From Syntrophales bacterium (GTDB taxonomy: Bacteria; Desulfobacterota; Syntrophia; Syntrophales; UBA4778): 50,114 nt of DNA. A program made the position numbers and the translations under genes. This document shows positions 16,068 through 24,149 of this stretch, piece by piece. The stretch's first letter is position 1, and every line of letters starts with the position of its first letter. Below the pieces are notes generated by a model. That model was not told the DNA's origin. It was given only the letters and a program-made list of their open reading frames with translations, and made no database searches. Location: assembly GCA_028712885.1 (NCBI GenBank), contig JAQTPK010000018.1, forward strand, positions 1-50,114. Reading direction: 5' to 3'.

Positions 16068-18895
16068 AGAGCCTCTTCGTCACCGCTTCGGCCGGCTCGG
16101 GGAAGACCTTCCGGCTTACGGAGGAGGTCCGGCGCCATATCAGAAAAGATGGGCAACTCGTCGTTGCCGTCACCTTCACCCGCGCCGCGGCGGCCGAGAT
16201 GGAAAAAAGACTTCTCGAAATGATCGCGGAGGGAAAGGAGAGCGCCGCCGGGAAGCTGCAGCTGATCATGCGCGCCGCCAAGGTCCGCTTCTCGACAATA
16301 GACGCGCTCTTTCACCGTTTCCTCTCGACGGAAGAATACGTGCCCCAGGTCGCAGACGATCATGAAAAGGCCGTCATCACCGCCGTCGCCGACGAGCGTT
16401 TTTTCCGGCATCCGCACGTCCTGGCCGACATCGAAGAGATTGTGATCGCGGCGCGCATCCTCCACCTCCAGCCCGAGACGCTGCTGCAGGAATTGGATAA
16501 AGGAAAAGAGGCGCTGGAGGCGTGGGACTGCCCCGGCGGCCTGCTCGACGATCTCAAAGGCAGACAGGCGCGCCTCGCTGCCGAGTACGAGCGGCTGCAG
16601 GCCCGCGTGCAGGCGGTCGCGGAATCGACAAAGGGCAACCTGCGCGCGCAGGTGGCAGCCCCCCTGCTCGAGCCGCTCGCTGCCGCGGACCTCGGCAGGG
16701 CGCTTTTTAAAAGATCCGATCTGTCGGAGGTCAACGTGGCCGCCGCAGACCGCTCAACTCCCGCCTACGCCGCGTTGCGTGAAATCTATCCCTCCATGCG
16801 CCGCCTCCTTGCCGAACATCTCATCAACACCAAGCGGCTGCGGAGCGCCCTTCTCAAGCGCTTCACCAGCCGGCGCGCCGAGGTGATTGCGGAAGAGAAG
16901 GAGAGGCTCGGACGGCTCTATTTCGAAGACGTACCCGAACTGCTGATCGGCCTTGACGGGCCGGACAGCCCCGACCGGCCTCTCTTCATGAATCGCCTTT
17001 ATGAGCTCGGCTACCACCGGACGGATCATCTGCTCCTCGATGAGTTCCAGGACACTTCGCAGGTCCAGTTCGAGCTGCTCCGGCCGCTGATCGAAGATAT
17101 CCTCGGCTCCGTGGGAGAGAATGCCGAGGGGGAACGGTCGATTTTCCTCGTGGGGGACTGGAAACAGTCGATATACAGGTGGCGGGGCGCGGCCCCCGAT
17201 CGGCTGAGGTCCTCGATCGCCCCTGCCCTCGCAAGCGGTCAAATCGCCGCCGAGACCCTTCCCTGCAACTATCGCTCGTCGCCGCTCCTGATCGGCTTCT
17301 TCAACAATCTTGTCGCTGAGCTCTTCGCCGGGACGGACAAAGTCAACCTCCAGGCTCCTCCCGAAAAGCCGAACGGCCGATATGGCGGGGTCTCCGAGGC
17401 GGCGGTCATTCCGGTCGCCTGCGGCTCCCGCGACGAGCCTGTCTACGAGCGGCTCGTCGCCGCCGTTGAACGGAAAAAGGCGGAGTGCGCATGCCCCTGG
17501 GGCGATATCGCGGTCCTGTGCCGCACCAACGTTCACATGGACAACGCCGCGGCCGCACTGGCGAAGGCGGGAATTCCCACCTCGGGAGTACGCGGACGCG
17601 AGCTCCTTTCTCTTCGCGAGGGGACGGCGCTCTTCCTTTCCCTCGCCGCCCTGTTCGCCGGACATGACGGACGCTTCATCCCCCGCGCCCTCGCGTCCCT
17701 GGGCTACGGCGAGTTGCCGGAGGCCTGCCTCGACCGGCTGGCCGGAAGCATCGGAACTATGCCCCGGCCGCACTGCTTTGCGGCGTTTGCGTCCGCTCTG
17801 CGGAGCCTCGCATCGCATTTCCCACGCATTCTCATCGAGACGCTCTGGGACGAGGCGAAGCTCTACTTTGACCGGCCCGATGCCGTCGATTCCGGCGCCT
17901 TCCTGGCATACCTGTTCAAGGTGTCGCACCTCATTACCGTACCCGAAGGAGAGCATGCCGATTGCGTGAAACTGGCCACTATTCACGGAACCAAGGGACT
18001 GGGTTTTCCCCACGTTCTCCTTTTCTGGAAAGAGGGGATCGACAGGGCGCCCGCAATTCCCCACCCCGACGACGGATGTCCGCTGAACCTGAGCAGGGAT
18101 GAACTGGACTTTCTGGCCGCCGGCCCGATCGCCGGAGGAGAGGCAATCGCCGGGAGGGCGGCGGCCCTGATGGAAGAAAAGGCCGAAGAGACGGCGAACC
18201 TCATCTACGTCGCCGCAACGCGGGCCGAAAAGAGTCTTTTGATCCTCCTGCGGGCGGACGGCGAAGGGGTCTTGAAAGGCTTCAGTCGGCGGATAATCAA
18301 CGCGGCCCAGGTGTCCATACCGGACGCCGAGCGCACCGAATTCGGCTGGCGGCGCGACTACGGACTCGAGGAGCCGCGCCCGCCCGACTGCGAGTCGCTG
18401 ACCGCGACCGATCCGGCCGAAGCCCCCGCCGCACCGGTCGACAGCGGGGAGATGGACCCGACATTGCGCTCCGCCGCCATCGAGGCGGGAATTGAGCGCG
18501 GCCTGCGCATCCACGCGGCGCTCGCCCGGTTCACCGGCGATCGCACGGCGGAAATCCCGGGCAACCTCACCCCGGACGAGCGGGCCGCCGTCGATCGATT
18601 CCTCGGCGACCCGACGGTGCGGGAGATCATTTTCCGGCCCGGGAAAGTGCTTACGGAACAGCACGTATCCGATACGCGCGCCTTCGGAATCGTCGACCGG
18701 CTTATCATCGCCCCCGACCTCATCACCCTTATCGATTTCAAGACGGGACGCGTCGGCCATCTCACCGAAAAGTACCGCCCCCAGATGATCCGCTACCGGA
18801 CCATCCTCCAGGGACTCTTCGGCGGGCGGCCGGTCGAGTGCTACCTGATGTTCGTGGACGAGCCGCACCGGGTCGTCACAGTATGTGAAAAGTAA
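16061..18895 (+). CDS. addA: AddA-like UvrD/RecB-family helicase-nuclease
   Basis: This is the motor and second nuclease of the double-strand-break repair complex. The 944-residue protein has Walker A ASAGSGKT (Lys15), Walker B LLDEFQDTSQ (about 326), GDWKQSIYRWRGA, TIHGTKGLGFPHVL and LIYVAATRAEKSL (motif VI, about 716). The C-terminal nuclease has VDRLIIAPDLITLIDFKTG (about 880-900). It is shorter than Bacillus AddA (about 1230), mainly in the linker regions. The ATG lies inside the last codons of addB, so the two are translationally coupled. Confidence 0.92.
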   Translation: MVKSLFVTASAGSGKTFRLTEEVRRHIRKDGQLVVAVTFTRAAAAEMEKRLLEMIAEGKESAAGKLQLIMRAAKVRFSTIDALFHRFLSTEEYVPQVADDHEKAVITAVADERFFRHPHVLADIEEIVIAARILHLQPETLLQELDKGKEALEAWDCPGGLLDDLKGRQARLAAEYERLQARVQAVAESTKGNLRAQVAAPLLEPLAAADLGRALFKRSDLSEVNVAAADRSTPAYAALREIYPSMRRLLAEHLINTKRLRSALLKRFTSRRAEVIAEEKERLGRLYFEDVPELLIGLDGPDSPDRPLFMNRLYELGYHRTDHLLLDEFQDTSQVQFELLRPLIEDILGSVGENAEGERSIFLVGDWKQSIYRWRGAAPDRLRSSIAPALASGQIAAETLPCNYRSSPLLIGFFNNLVAELFAGTDKVNLQAPPEKPNGRYGGVSEAAVIPVACGSRDEPVYERLVAAVERKKAECACPWGDIAVLCRTNVHMDNAAAALAKAGIPTSGVRGRELLSLREGTALFLSLAALFAGHDGRFIPRALASLGYGELPEACLDRLAGSIGTMPRPHCFAAFASALRSLASHFPRILIETLWDEAKLYFDRPDAVDSGAFLAYLFKVSHLITVPEGEHADCVKLATIHGTKGLGFPHVLLFWKEGIDRAPAIPHPDDGCPLNLSRDELDFLAAGPIAGGEAIAGRAAALMEEKAEETANLIYVAATRAEKSLLILLRADGEGVLKGFSRRIINAAQVSIPDAERTEFGWRRDYGLEEPRPPDCESLTATDPAEAPAAPVDSGEMDPTLRSAAIEAGIERGLRIHAALARFTGDRTAEIPGNLTPDERAAVDRFLGDPTVREIIFRPGKVLTEQHVSDTRAFGIVDRLIIAPDLITLIDFKTGRVGHLTEKYRPQMIRYRTILQGLFGGRPVECYLMFVDEPHRVVTVCEK

Positions 18896-18973
18896 AAGGT
18901 AAAAAGCAAGAAAGGCAGGAATTGAGAGGCTTATTACTTTTCACCTTCCTTTTTCACTCTTCACTTTTTACCG
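18885..18973. repeat. inverted GTGAAAAGTAA words at the end of addA
   Basis: GTGAAAAGTAA (18885-18895), which includes the addA stop codon, is the exact inverse of TTACTTTTCAC (18934-18944). GGTAAAAAG and CTTTTTACC form a second pair further out. This can fold as a stem-loop and may act as a terminator, but the stems are A+T-rich with no distinct U-run. It belongs to the word-repeat style seen in other gaps here. Confidence 0.5.
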
Positions 18974-19019
18974 TTAAAAAAATGCTTGCAAAGCGTCCGA
19001 ATATTTAATACGGTCGTTT

Positions 19020-19033
19020 CAAACAAATGTTTG
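19020..19033. promoter_or_regulatory. candidate TetR-family operator
   Basis: CAAACA-AA-TGTTTG is a perfect inverted repeat with a two-base centre, ending seven bases before the start of the TetR-family gene. CecR-type and other TetR regulators commonly bind such sites to repress their own operon. Assignment is by position only. Confidence 0.5.
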
Positions 19034-19040
19034 GGCGCTT

Positions 19041-19676
19041 ATGAAAAAGGCGAACAGAACGGGAGCGAACGCGAGAGAGAGGATTCTGGAAGCGGCCGGC
19101 GAAATTTTTGCCGAATGCGGATACCAGAAGGCGACCGTGCGCGACATATGCGGAAAGGCGGCGGTAAACCTCGCTGCGATCAATTATCATTTCGGGGACA
19201 AGGAAAATCTTTATCGGGAGACCCTCCGCAACGCCGTTTTCCTGTCGTACCAGAAATACCCCCCCGACGGCGGTGCAACCGGCGCGGATCGCCCTGAAGA
19301 CCGCCTCCGGGCCTACATCCGCTCTTTCCTTTTCCGGATACTCGATCCGGGGCGCTCCGCCTGGTTCGGGAAAATTATTTCCCGCGAGATAATCGAGCCG
19401 ACTCCGGTCCTCGACTCCCTGATCAAGGAGGTCTTTTATCCCAATTTTCTCCGCCTTGTTTCGATCATCGAGGATATTGTCGGCCGGGATAAAGATCCCG
19501 AGACCGTCCGGTTCTGCGCCGCCAGCATCCTGGGGCAGTGCCTCTATTTCGGCAACAGCAAAACCAGATTCTTTTTTCTGAATAAAAAAAGATTCGCCCC
19601 GGAGAAGATTGAAGGCATCACGGATCATATAACCCGTTTTTCCATCAACGCCCTTGCCGCAATAAATAAAACCTGA
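19041..19676 (+). CDS. TetR/AcrR-family regulator, CecR (YbiH)-like
   Basis: This 211-residue repressor has an N-terminal helix-turn-helix (ARERILEAAGEIFAECGYQKATVRDICGKAAVNLAAINYHFGDKENLY, about residues 10-55). The NLAAINYHFGDK recognition-helix version and the C-terminal domain resemble the CecR/DUF1956 group. In E. coli, cecR heads an operon with an HlyD-type adaptor and ABC exporter; here the same order appears with macA/macB-type genes eleven bases downstream. The start is ATG 19041, just after the palindromic operator; its ribosome site is weak. The ligand is unknown. Confidence 0.88.
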   Translation: MKKANRTGANARERILEAAGEIFAECGYQKATVRDICGKAAVNLAAINYHFGDKENLYRETLRNAVFLSYQKYPPDGGATGADRPEDRLRAYIRSFLFRILDPGRSAWFGKIISREIIEPTPVLDSLIKEVFYPNFLRLVSIIEDIVGRDKDPETVRFCAASILGQCLYFGNSKTRFFFLNKKRFAPEKIEGITDHITRFSINALAAINKT

Positions 19677-19687
19677 ATGGAGATACA

Positions 19688-20905
19688 GTGCTGACGAGAG
19701 AAATGCTGAAGAAGAGAGTTCCGATCATTGCCGGGATTGTGCTGGTCCTGGCCGCAGGCGCATATTTCGCGTTCCATGGAGCGGGAAATGAGCCGATATT
19801 CAGAACGGATAAGGTAATACGGGGCTCCATCAACCAGACGGTAACCGCATCGGGAACGGTCAATGCAGTCACTACCGTCCTGGTCGGGACACAGGTCTCC
19901 GGAACAATCAAGAGCCTGTATGTGGATTTCAATTCCCCCGTAAAAAAAGGACAACTGCTTGCGCTGATCGATCCGGCCACATTTGAAGCTCAGGCAGATC
20001 AGGCCCGGGCCAATCTCGGGGCGGCGCGCGCGAATCTGGAAAAGGCCGCCGCGGCCGAGCTTGACGCCAAAAGGACTTTCGAAAGGAACCGCACTCTTTT
20101 CGCCCGGAACCTGATCGCGCGGAGCGACCTCGACACCGCCGAAACCAATTACTCGTCGGCCGTCGCGCAGGTTGCAGCGGCGAGGGCGCAGGTCGAACAG
20201 CAGAAGGCGTCGCTGAAAACCGCGGAAATCAACCTTAAATACACGCGGATCCTTTCTCCCGTAGACGGGATCGTCATTTCCCGGAATGTCGACGTCGGCC
20301 AGACGGTGGCGGCGAGCTTTCAGACCCCTACCCTGTTCAACATCGCGCAGGACCTCACCAGGATGCAGATAGATACCAGCGTCGCAGAGGCGGACATCGG
20401 TAAAATCCAGGTGAAACAGCCGGTCGATTTCACCGTGGATGCATACTCCGAAAACACTTTCAAGGGAACCGTATCGGAGATCCGCAATGCGCCGATCACC
20501 GTCCAGAACGTTGTCACATACGATGTCGTAGTAAAGGTCGACAACTCCGATCTCAGGCTCAAGCCGGGAATGACGGCGAACGTATCGATCGTTACGGCCC
20601 GGATGGCTGACGCTCTCAAAATCAGCAATCTCGCGCTGCGCTTCAGGATGCCGGCGGAAAAAAGCGGCTCCGGCGCAGCCGCTGCGCCGTCGGCCCCTCC
20701 TCCGGACCAGAAAGGGACAAGCATCTGGGTGCTGGAGAACAAGACGCCTAAACGCGTCCCGATCAGAACGGGGATCAGCGACGGGACGTATACCGAGGTC
20801 GTATCCGGGGATCTGAAGGAAGGCCAGGAGGTCATCATCGATTCCCTCGCAAAGGGGAAGCAGAATTCGTCGCCCTCCGGTCCGAACCCGAGATTCTTCA
20901 GGTAA
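19688..20905 (+). CDS. macA: MacA-like periplasmic adaptor of an ABC efflux system
   Basis: The 405-residue HlyD-family membrane-fusion protein starts with a GTG (19688) preceded by GGAGA. One N-terminal anchor helix (residues ~10-28) leads into the lipoyl/barrel half VSGTIKSLYVDFNSPVKKGQ. An Ala/Glu-rich coiled-coil hairpin (about 95-170), the second lipoyl half (ILSPVDGIVISRNVDVGQTV) and a beta-barrel follow. A Pro/Ala/Ser-rich insert lies near 330. It should bridge the MacB-type permease to an outer-membrane channel; no TolC gene is in the window. Confidence 0.88.
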   Translation: MLTREMLKKRVPIIAGIVLVLAAGAYFAFHGAGNEPIFRTDKVIRGSINQTVTASGTVNAVTTVLVGTQVSGTIKSLYVDFNSPVKKGQLLALIDPATFEAQADQARANLGAARANLEKAAAAELDAKRTFERNRTLFARNLIARSDLDTAETNYSSAVAQVAAARAQVEQQKASLKTAEINLKYTRILSPVDGIVISRNVDVGQTVAASFQTPTLFNIAQDLTRMQIDTSVAEADIGKIQVKQPVDFTVDAYSENTFKGTVSEIRNAPITVQNVVTYDVVVKVDNSDLRLKPGMTANVSIVTARMADALKISNLALRFRMPAEKSGSGAAAAPSAPPPDQKGTSIWVLENKTPKRVPIRTGISDGTYTEVVSGDLKEGQEVIIDSLAKGKQNSSPSGPNPRFFR

Positions 20906-20913
20906 ATAAAAGC

Positions 20914-21648
20914 ATGTTTCTGATTGAGACGAAGGGATTGAACAAGATTTACGATCTGGGCGAAAGCAAGGTTCACGCCCTGAATGAAGTTAATATCGGC
21001 ATTGCGCCGGGAGAGTTCGTGGCCGTCATGGGGCCGTCCGGATCGGGCAAATCGACCTTTATGAACGTGATCGGCTGCCTCGACGAGCCGACGAGCGGCA
21101 ACTACCTCCTGGAGGGAAGGGATATCGGGGGACTCAGCCGGGACCAGCTGGCTGAAATTCGAAACGCAAAGATCGGCTTCGTCTTCCAGGGCTTCAATCT
21201 TCTGCCCAGGACTTCGGCGCTGGAAAACGTCGAGCTCCCGATGCTGTATATGAATATACCGACGAGGGAAAGGGAGGAGCGGGCCCGGGCCGCCCTCAGG
21301 ATGCTCGGCCTGGAAGGACGCGAACATCATCACCCGAATCAGCTCTCCGGGGGGCAGCAGCAGCGCGTTGCCATTGCGAGAGCGCTGGTCAACAACGCCC
21401 CGCTGGTGCTCGCGGACGAGCCGACGGGAAACCTGGATACGAAAACCAGCATCGAAATAATGGAGCTGATAGTAAAGCTGAATGAGGAGGCGAAGATTAC
21501 CGTCGTCCTGGTCACGCACGAGCCCGATATCGCCCAATACAGCAAACGCATTATCCGGTTCAAGGACGGGGAAGTCGTGAGCGACGAAGCCATAAAAAAA
21601 ATTCAGAGTTCAGAGTCAAATAGAGCAACCAATGATCAGTATACCTAA
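20914..21648 (+). CDS. MacB/LolD-type ABC transporter ATPase
   Basis: The 244-residue nucleotide-binding protein has Walker A GPSGSGKST, Q-loop VFQGFNLLPR, signature LSGGQQQRVAIARAL, Walker B LVLADEPTGNLDT and the His switch VTHEP. It is the separate ATPase corresponding to the N-terminal half of E. coli MacB. It begins eight bases after macA and overlaps the permease gene by 17 bases. Confidence 0.93.
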   Translation: MFLIETKGLNKIYDLGESKVHALNEVNIGIAPGEFVAVMGPSGSGKSTFMNVIGCLDEPTSGNYLLEGRDIGGLSRDQLAEIRNAKIGFVFQGFNLLPRTSALENVELPMLYMNIPTREREERARAALRMLGLEGREHHHPNQLSGGQQQRVAIARALVNNAPLVLADEPTGNLDTKTSIEIMELIVKLNEEAKITVVLVTHEPDIAQYSKRIIRFKDGEVVSDEAIKKIQSSESNRATNDQYT

Positions 21649-22861
21649 TACCCTCAAAATATCTTTCCGGGCGCTGCGGGTAAACAAGATGCGCTCGTCG
21701 CTGACCATGCTCGGCATCATCATCGGGGTGGGCGCAGTCATCGCCATGCTGGCGATCGGGACCGGGGCAAGCGAGCAGGTCTCGAAACAGATCGCCAGCA
21801 TGGGGAGCAATCTGATCGTGATCCTCCCGGGAAGCACGACCTCCGGCGGGATCCGCATGGGGGCCGGGACAACTCCGACCCTGACGAGCCATGACGCGGA
21901 TGCTATCGAGAAGGAATGCCCGGCCGTGGCCGAAGTCGCCCCCGTCCTGAACGGGGTCGCGCAGGTCGTTTATGGCAGCCAGAACTGGTCCACGGGCGTC
22001 GTCGGCACGACACCTGAGATGCTCAGCGTGCGGGACTGGCCCCTCCAATCGGGAAGGAACTTCACGGATCAGGACATCCGCAGCGCCGCCAAATTCTGCC
22101 TGCTCGGGAAAACGGTTGCGGACAACCTCTTCGGAGAACTGGACCCGGTGGGCCAGATCATCCGGATTAAAAACGCCCCCTTTACGGTTATCGGGATTCT
22201 CGCATCCAAAGGGCAGTCCCCGACCGGGCATGACCAGGACGATACCGTTTACATCCCTGTCACGACCGCGCAGAAAAAGATCTTCGGCACTTCTTTTCCC
22301 GGCATGGTGCGGTCCATCATGATAAAGGCCAGGGGACCGGAGTACCTGGAAGAGGCGGAGGCCCAGATAAAAGAGCTCCTGCGGCAGCGGCACCGCATCG
22401 GGCCCAGGCAGGATAACGATTTCACGATCCGGAACCTGACGCAGATGATGCAGGCGGCCGAACAGTCGGCAAAGGTAATGACCCTTCTTCTCGGGGCGAT
22501 CGCCTCCGTGTCGCTCCTCGTCGGCGGGATAGGGATCATGAACATCATGCTCGTCTCCGTCACGGAGCGGACCCGGGAAATCGGGATCAGGCTTGCCGTC
22601 GGGGCCAAGTCCTGGGACATCCGGCTCCAGTTCATTATCGAGGCGCTCACGCTTTCGCTGATCGGCGGGCTGGCCGGCATCATACTCGGGGTATCCGGCT
22701 CCGGGCTGCTGTCTCATTTCGCCGGATGGAAAACAATCGTTTCCCCCCTGTCGATCCTGCTCGCCTTCGGTTTCTCCGGACTGGTAGGGATCTTCTTCGG
22801 TTTTTACCCCGCATACAAGGCGTCGCTGCTCAATCCGATCGACGCGCTCCGGTACGAATAG
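21632..22861 (+). CDS. MacB/FtsX-type ABC transporter permease
   Basis: The 409-residue permease has the MacB arrangement: one N-terminal membrane helix (MLGIIIGVGAVIAMLAIG), a large periplasmic MacB_PCD domain (about 50-250), then three helices in an FtsX domain (near 285-305, 340-360 and 370-395). The conserved TREIGIRLAVGAK coupling segment and the NPIDALRYE C-terminus are typical. With the adaptor and ATPase it completes an exporter for a macrolide-, peptide- or lipid-like substrate that cannot be named from sequence. Confidence 0.93.
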   Translation: MISIPNTLKISFRALRVNKMRSSLTMLGIIIGVGAVIAMLAIGTGASEQVSKQIASMGSNLIVILPGSTTSGGIRMGAGTTPTLTSHDADAIEKECPAVAEVAPVLNGVAQVVYGSQNWSTGVVGTTPEMLSVRDWPLQSGRNFTDQDIRSAAKFCLLGKTVADNLFGELDPVGQIIRIKNAPFTVIGILASKGQSPTGHDQDDTVYIPVTTAQKKIFGTSFPGMVRSIMIKARGPEYLEEAEAQIKELLRQRHRIGPRQDNDFTIRNLTQMMQAAEQSAKVMTLLLGAIASVSLLVGGIGIMNIMLVSVTERTREIGIRLAVGAKSWDIRLQFIIEALTLSLIGGLAGIILGVSGSGLLSHFAGWKTIVSPLSILLAFGFSGLVGIFFGFYPAYKASLLNPIDALRYE

Positions 22862-22942
22862 CCCCGGGCTGAGCTTGAACGGTTCCGGGTTGATGATAAC
22901 GCACATTGCCGTACGAACCCGGAAGCTACCGAGGAGAAGCCG

Positions 22943-23809
22943 ATGACCGAATACGAAAAGGGAAAAACCTCTCCTGCGGCGCAGCCGCTGTCCCCGTCCC
23001 GCCCGGAATCAGCCATTTTCAGTCCTTCGCCGCCGGTCCCGGAGATCGGGGAAATGGCCTTCTCGCTCCTGCTCAATTTTCAGGGCATAGCATTCCGGTG
23101 CGACCTGAATTTTGCCCCCATATTCCTGCTCGGCGCGGTGAAGGCAATCTCGGGATACAGCCCGGAGGATTTTTTCTCCGGGAAAGCAGACTGGGGAAAA
23201 ACCATCCGGGGCGGCGATATCGTCGCGTATAATTTCCAGTGCCTGATCGACACTTTCGAACGGGAATACTCCATCGCTCAGCCGGGAGGGAAAATCCGGT
23301 GGGTCCGCGAATTGGATCAGAAACTCTGCACCGCCGAAGGTCGTCCCATTATTCAGGGCATGATCTACGATATAACCGAGCGGAAAACATGGGAGGAGGC
23401 TCTCAAGAATTCCGAGGAAAAATACAGGACGCTGGTGGAGAGTTCCACGGATGTCATCCTTCTCCTGCTCCTGAAGGCAGTGGGCGCCCGGCTGAGAGAA
23501 ACTCTCCGCAAAACGGATACGGTCGCCCGCATGTGCGGGGATGAATTCATGCTGCTGCTTTCCGACCTGGAAAACAAAGAAGATACGCTCAAGATCGCCC
23601 GAAAAGTAATCGCCGCTTTCCGGACGCCCTTTGACGCGGGCGGCCGCTTGCTCCATATCACTCCCAGCATAGGCATCTCGGTCTACCCGGACGACGGGGA
23701 TACTTTTGAAGTCCTGGCCAAAAACGCCGACATTGCCATGTATCACGCCAAGGAAACCGGGCGGAACAGCTATGAACTGTATACTCCCCGCCTGGAATAC
23801 CACTATTAG
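22943..23809 (+). pseudogene. decayed PAS-GGDEF protein with internal in-frame deletion
   Basis: The frame is open for 288 codons and has a good ribosome site (GAGGAG), but the domain order is broken. A PAS/PAC unit (about 50-145, ending YDITERK) leads into the start of a second PAS (ALKNSEEKYRTLVESSTDVI). The sequence then jumps directly to the second half of a GGDEF domain (LLKAVGARLRETLRKTDTVAR). The rest of the second PAS and the first ~60 residues of GGDEF, including the DPLTGLPNR region, are missing. The active-site motif reads MCGDEF instead of GGDEF. Diguanylate cyclase activity is therefore very unlikely. The PAS part could still be made. Confidence 0.75.
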
Positions 23810-24149
23810 GAAGTTCCCAGTCCCCGGTTCCCGGTTCCGCGACTGCGAACTGCGAACAAAAGGAGAAGTCTGTTCTAATCCGGGGGATTAGAACAGACTT
23901 CTCCTTTTGCTTGACTAAAGCCCGGCAATTGGCTAATGTGAGTCGAAATAAAGCGCATATCCAAGAAGAGGCAGCCAGGCAAAAACAAAAAACATCGAAC
24001 CGGACAATCTCTTTCCAGCTCTCCTTCGTTCAACTTCTATTTTAATTCATTATAGCAGCTTCTCCCCGGCACTGCCGTTCCGGCGCCATTTCCTATTCGT
24101 CCTATTTCCTGCGGGTTAGCCCTTTTGAAAATCTCCTGGAGGCGGAACA
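23810..24149. other. non-coding gap with a perfect 25 bp hairpin
   Basis: The 340 bp between the GGDEF remnant and the HD-GYP gene holds short word repeats (TTCCCGGTTCC, GCGAACTGCGAAC) and the hairpin listed separately. The remainder (about 23910-24130) shows no gene. GGAGG at about 24137-24141 is the ribosome site of the next gene. Confidence 0.6.
23857..23909. terminator. long perfect stem-loop, probable bidirectional terminator
   Basis: Two 25 bp arms (23857-23881 and 23885-23909) are exact inverses around a three-base GGG loop. The outer ends are CAAAAGGAG and CTCCTTTTG, so each strand ends the stem in a T-run. It lies 48 bases after the GGDEF remnant. A terminator is likely, but the complete absence of mismatches over 25 bp is more than a terminator needs. 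Confidence 0.6.

Noticed and set aside
16754-18868. 704-codon open frame antisense to addA
   Set aside because: Same reason: addA on the plus strand has all helicase and nuclease motifs; the antisense product is Arg/Gly-rich with no recognisable domain.
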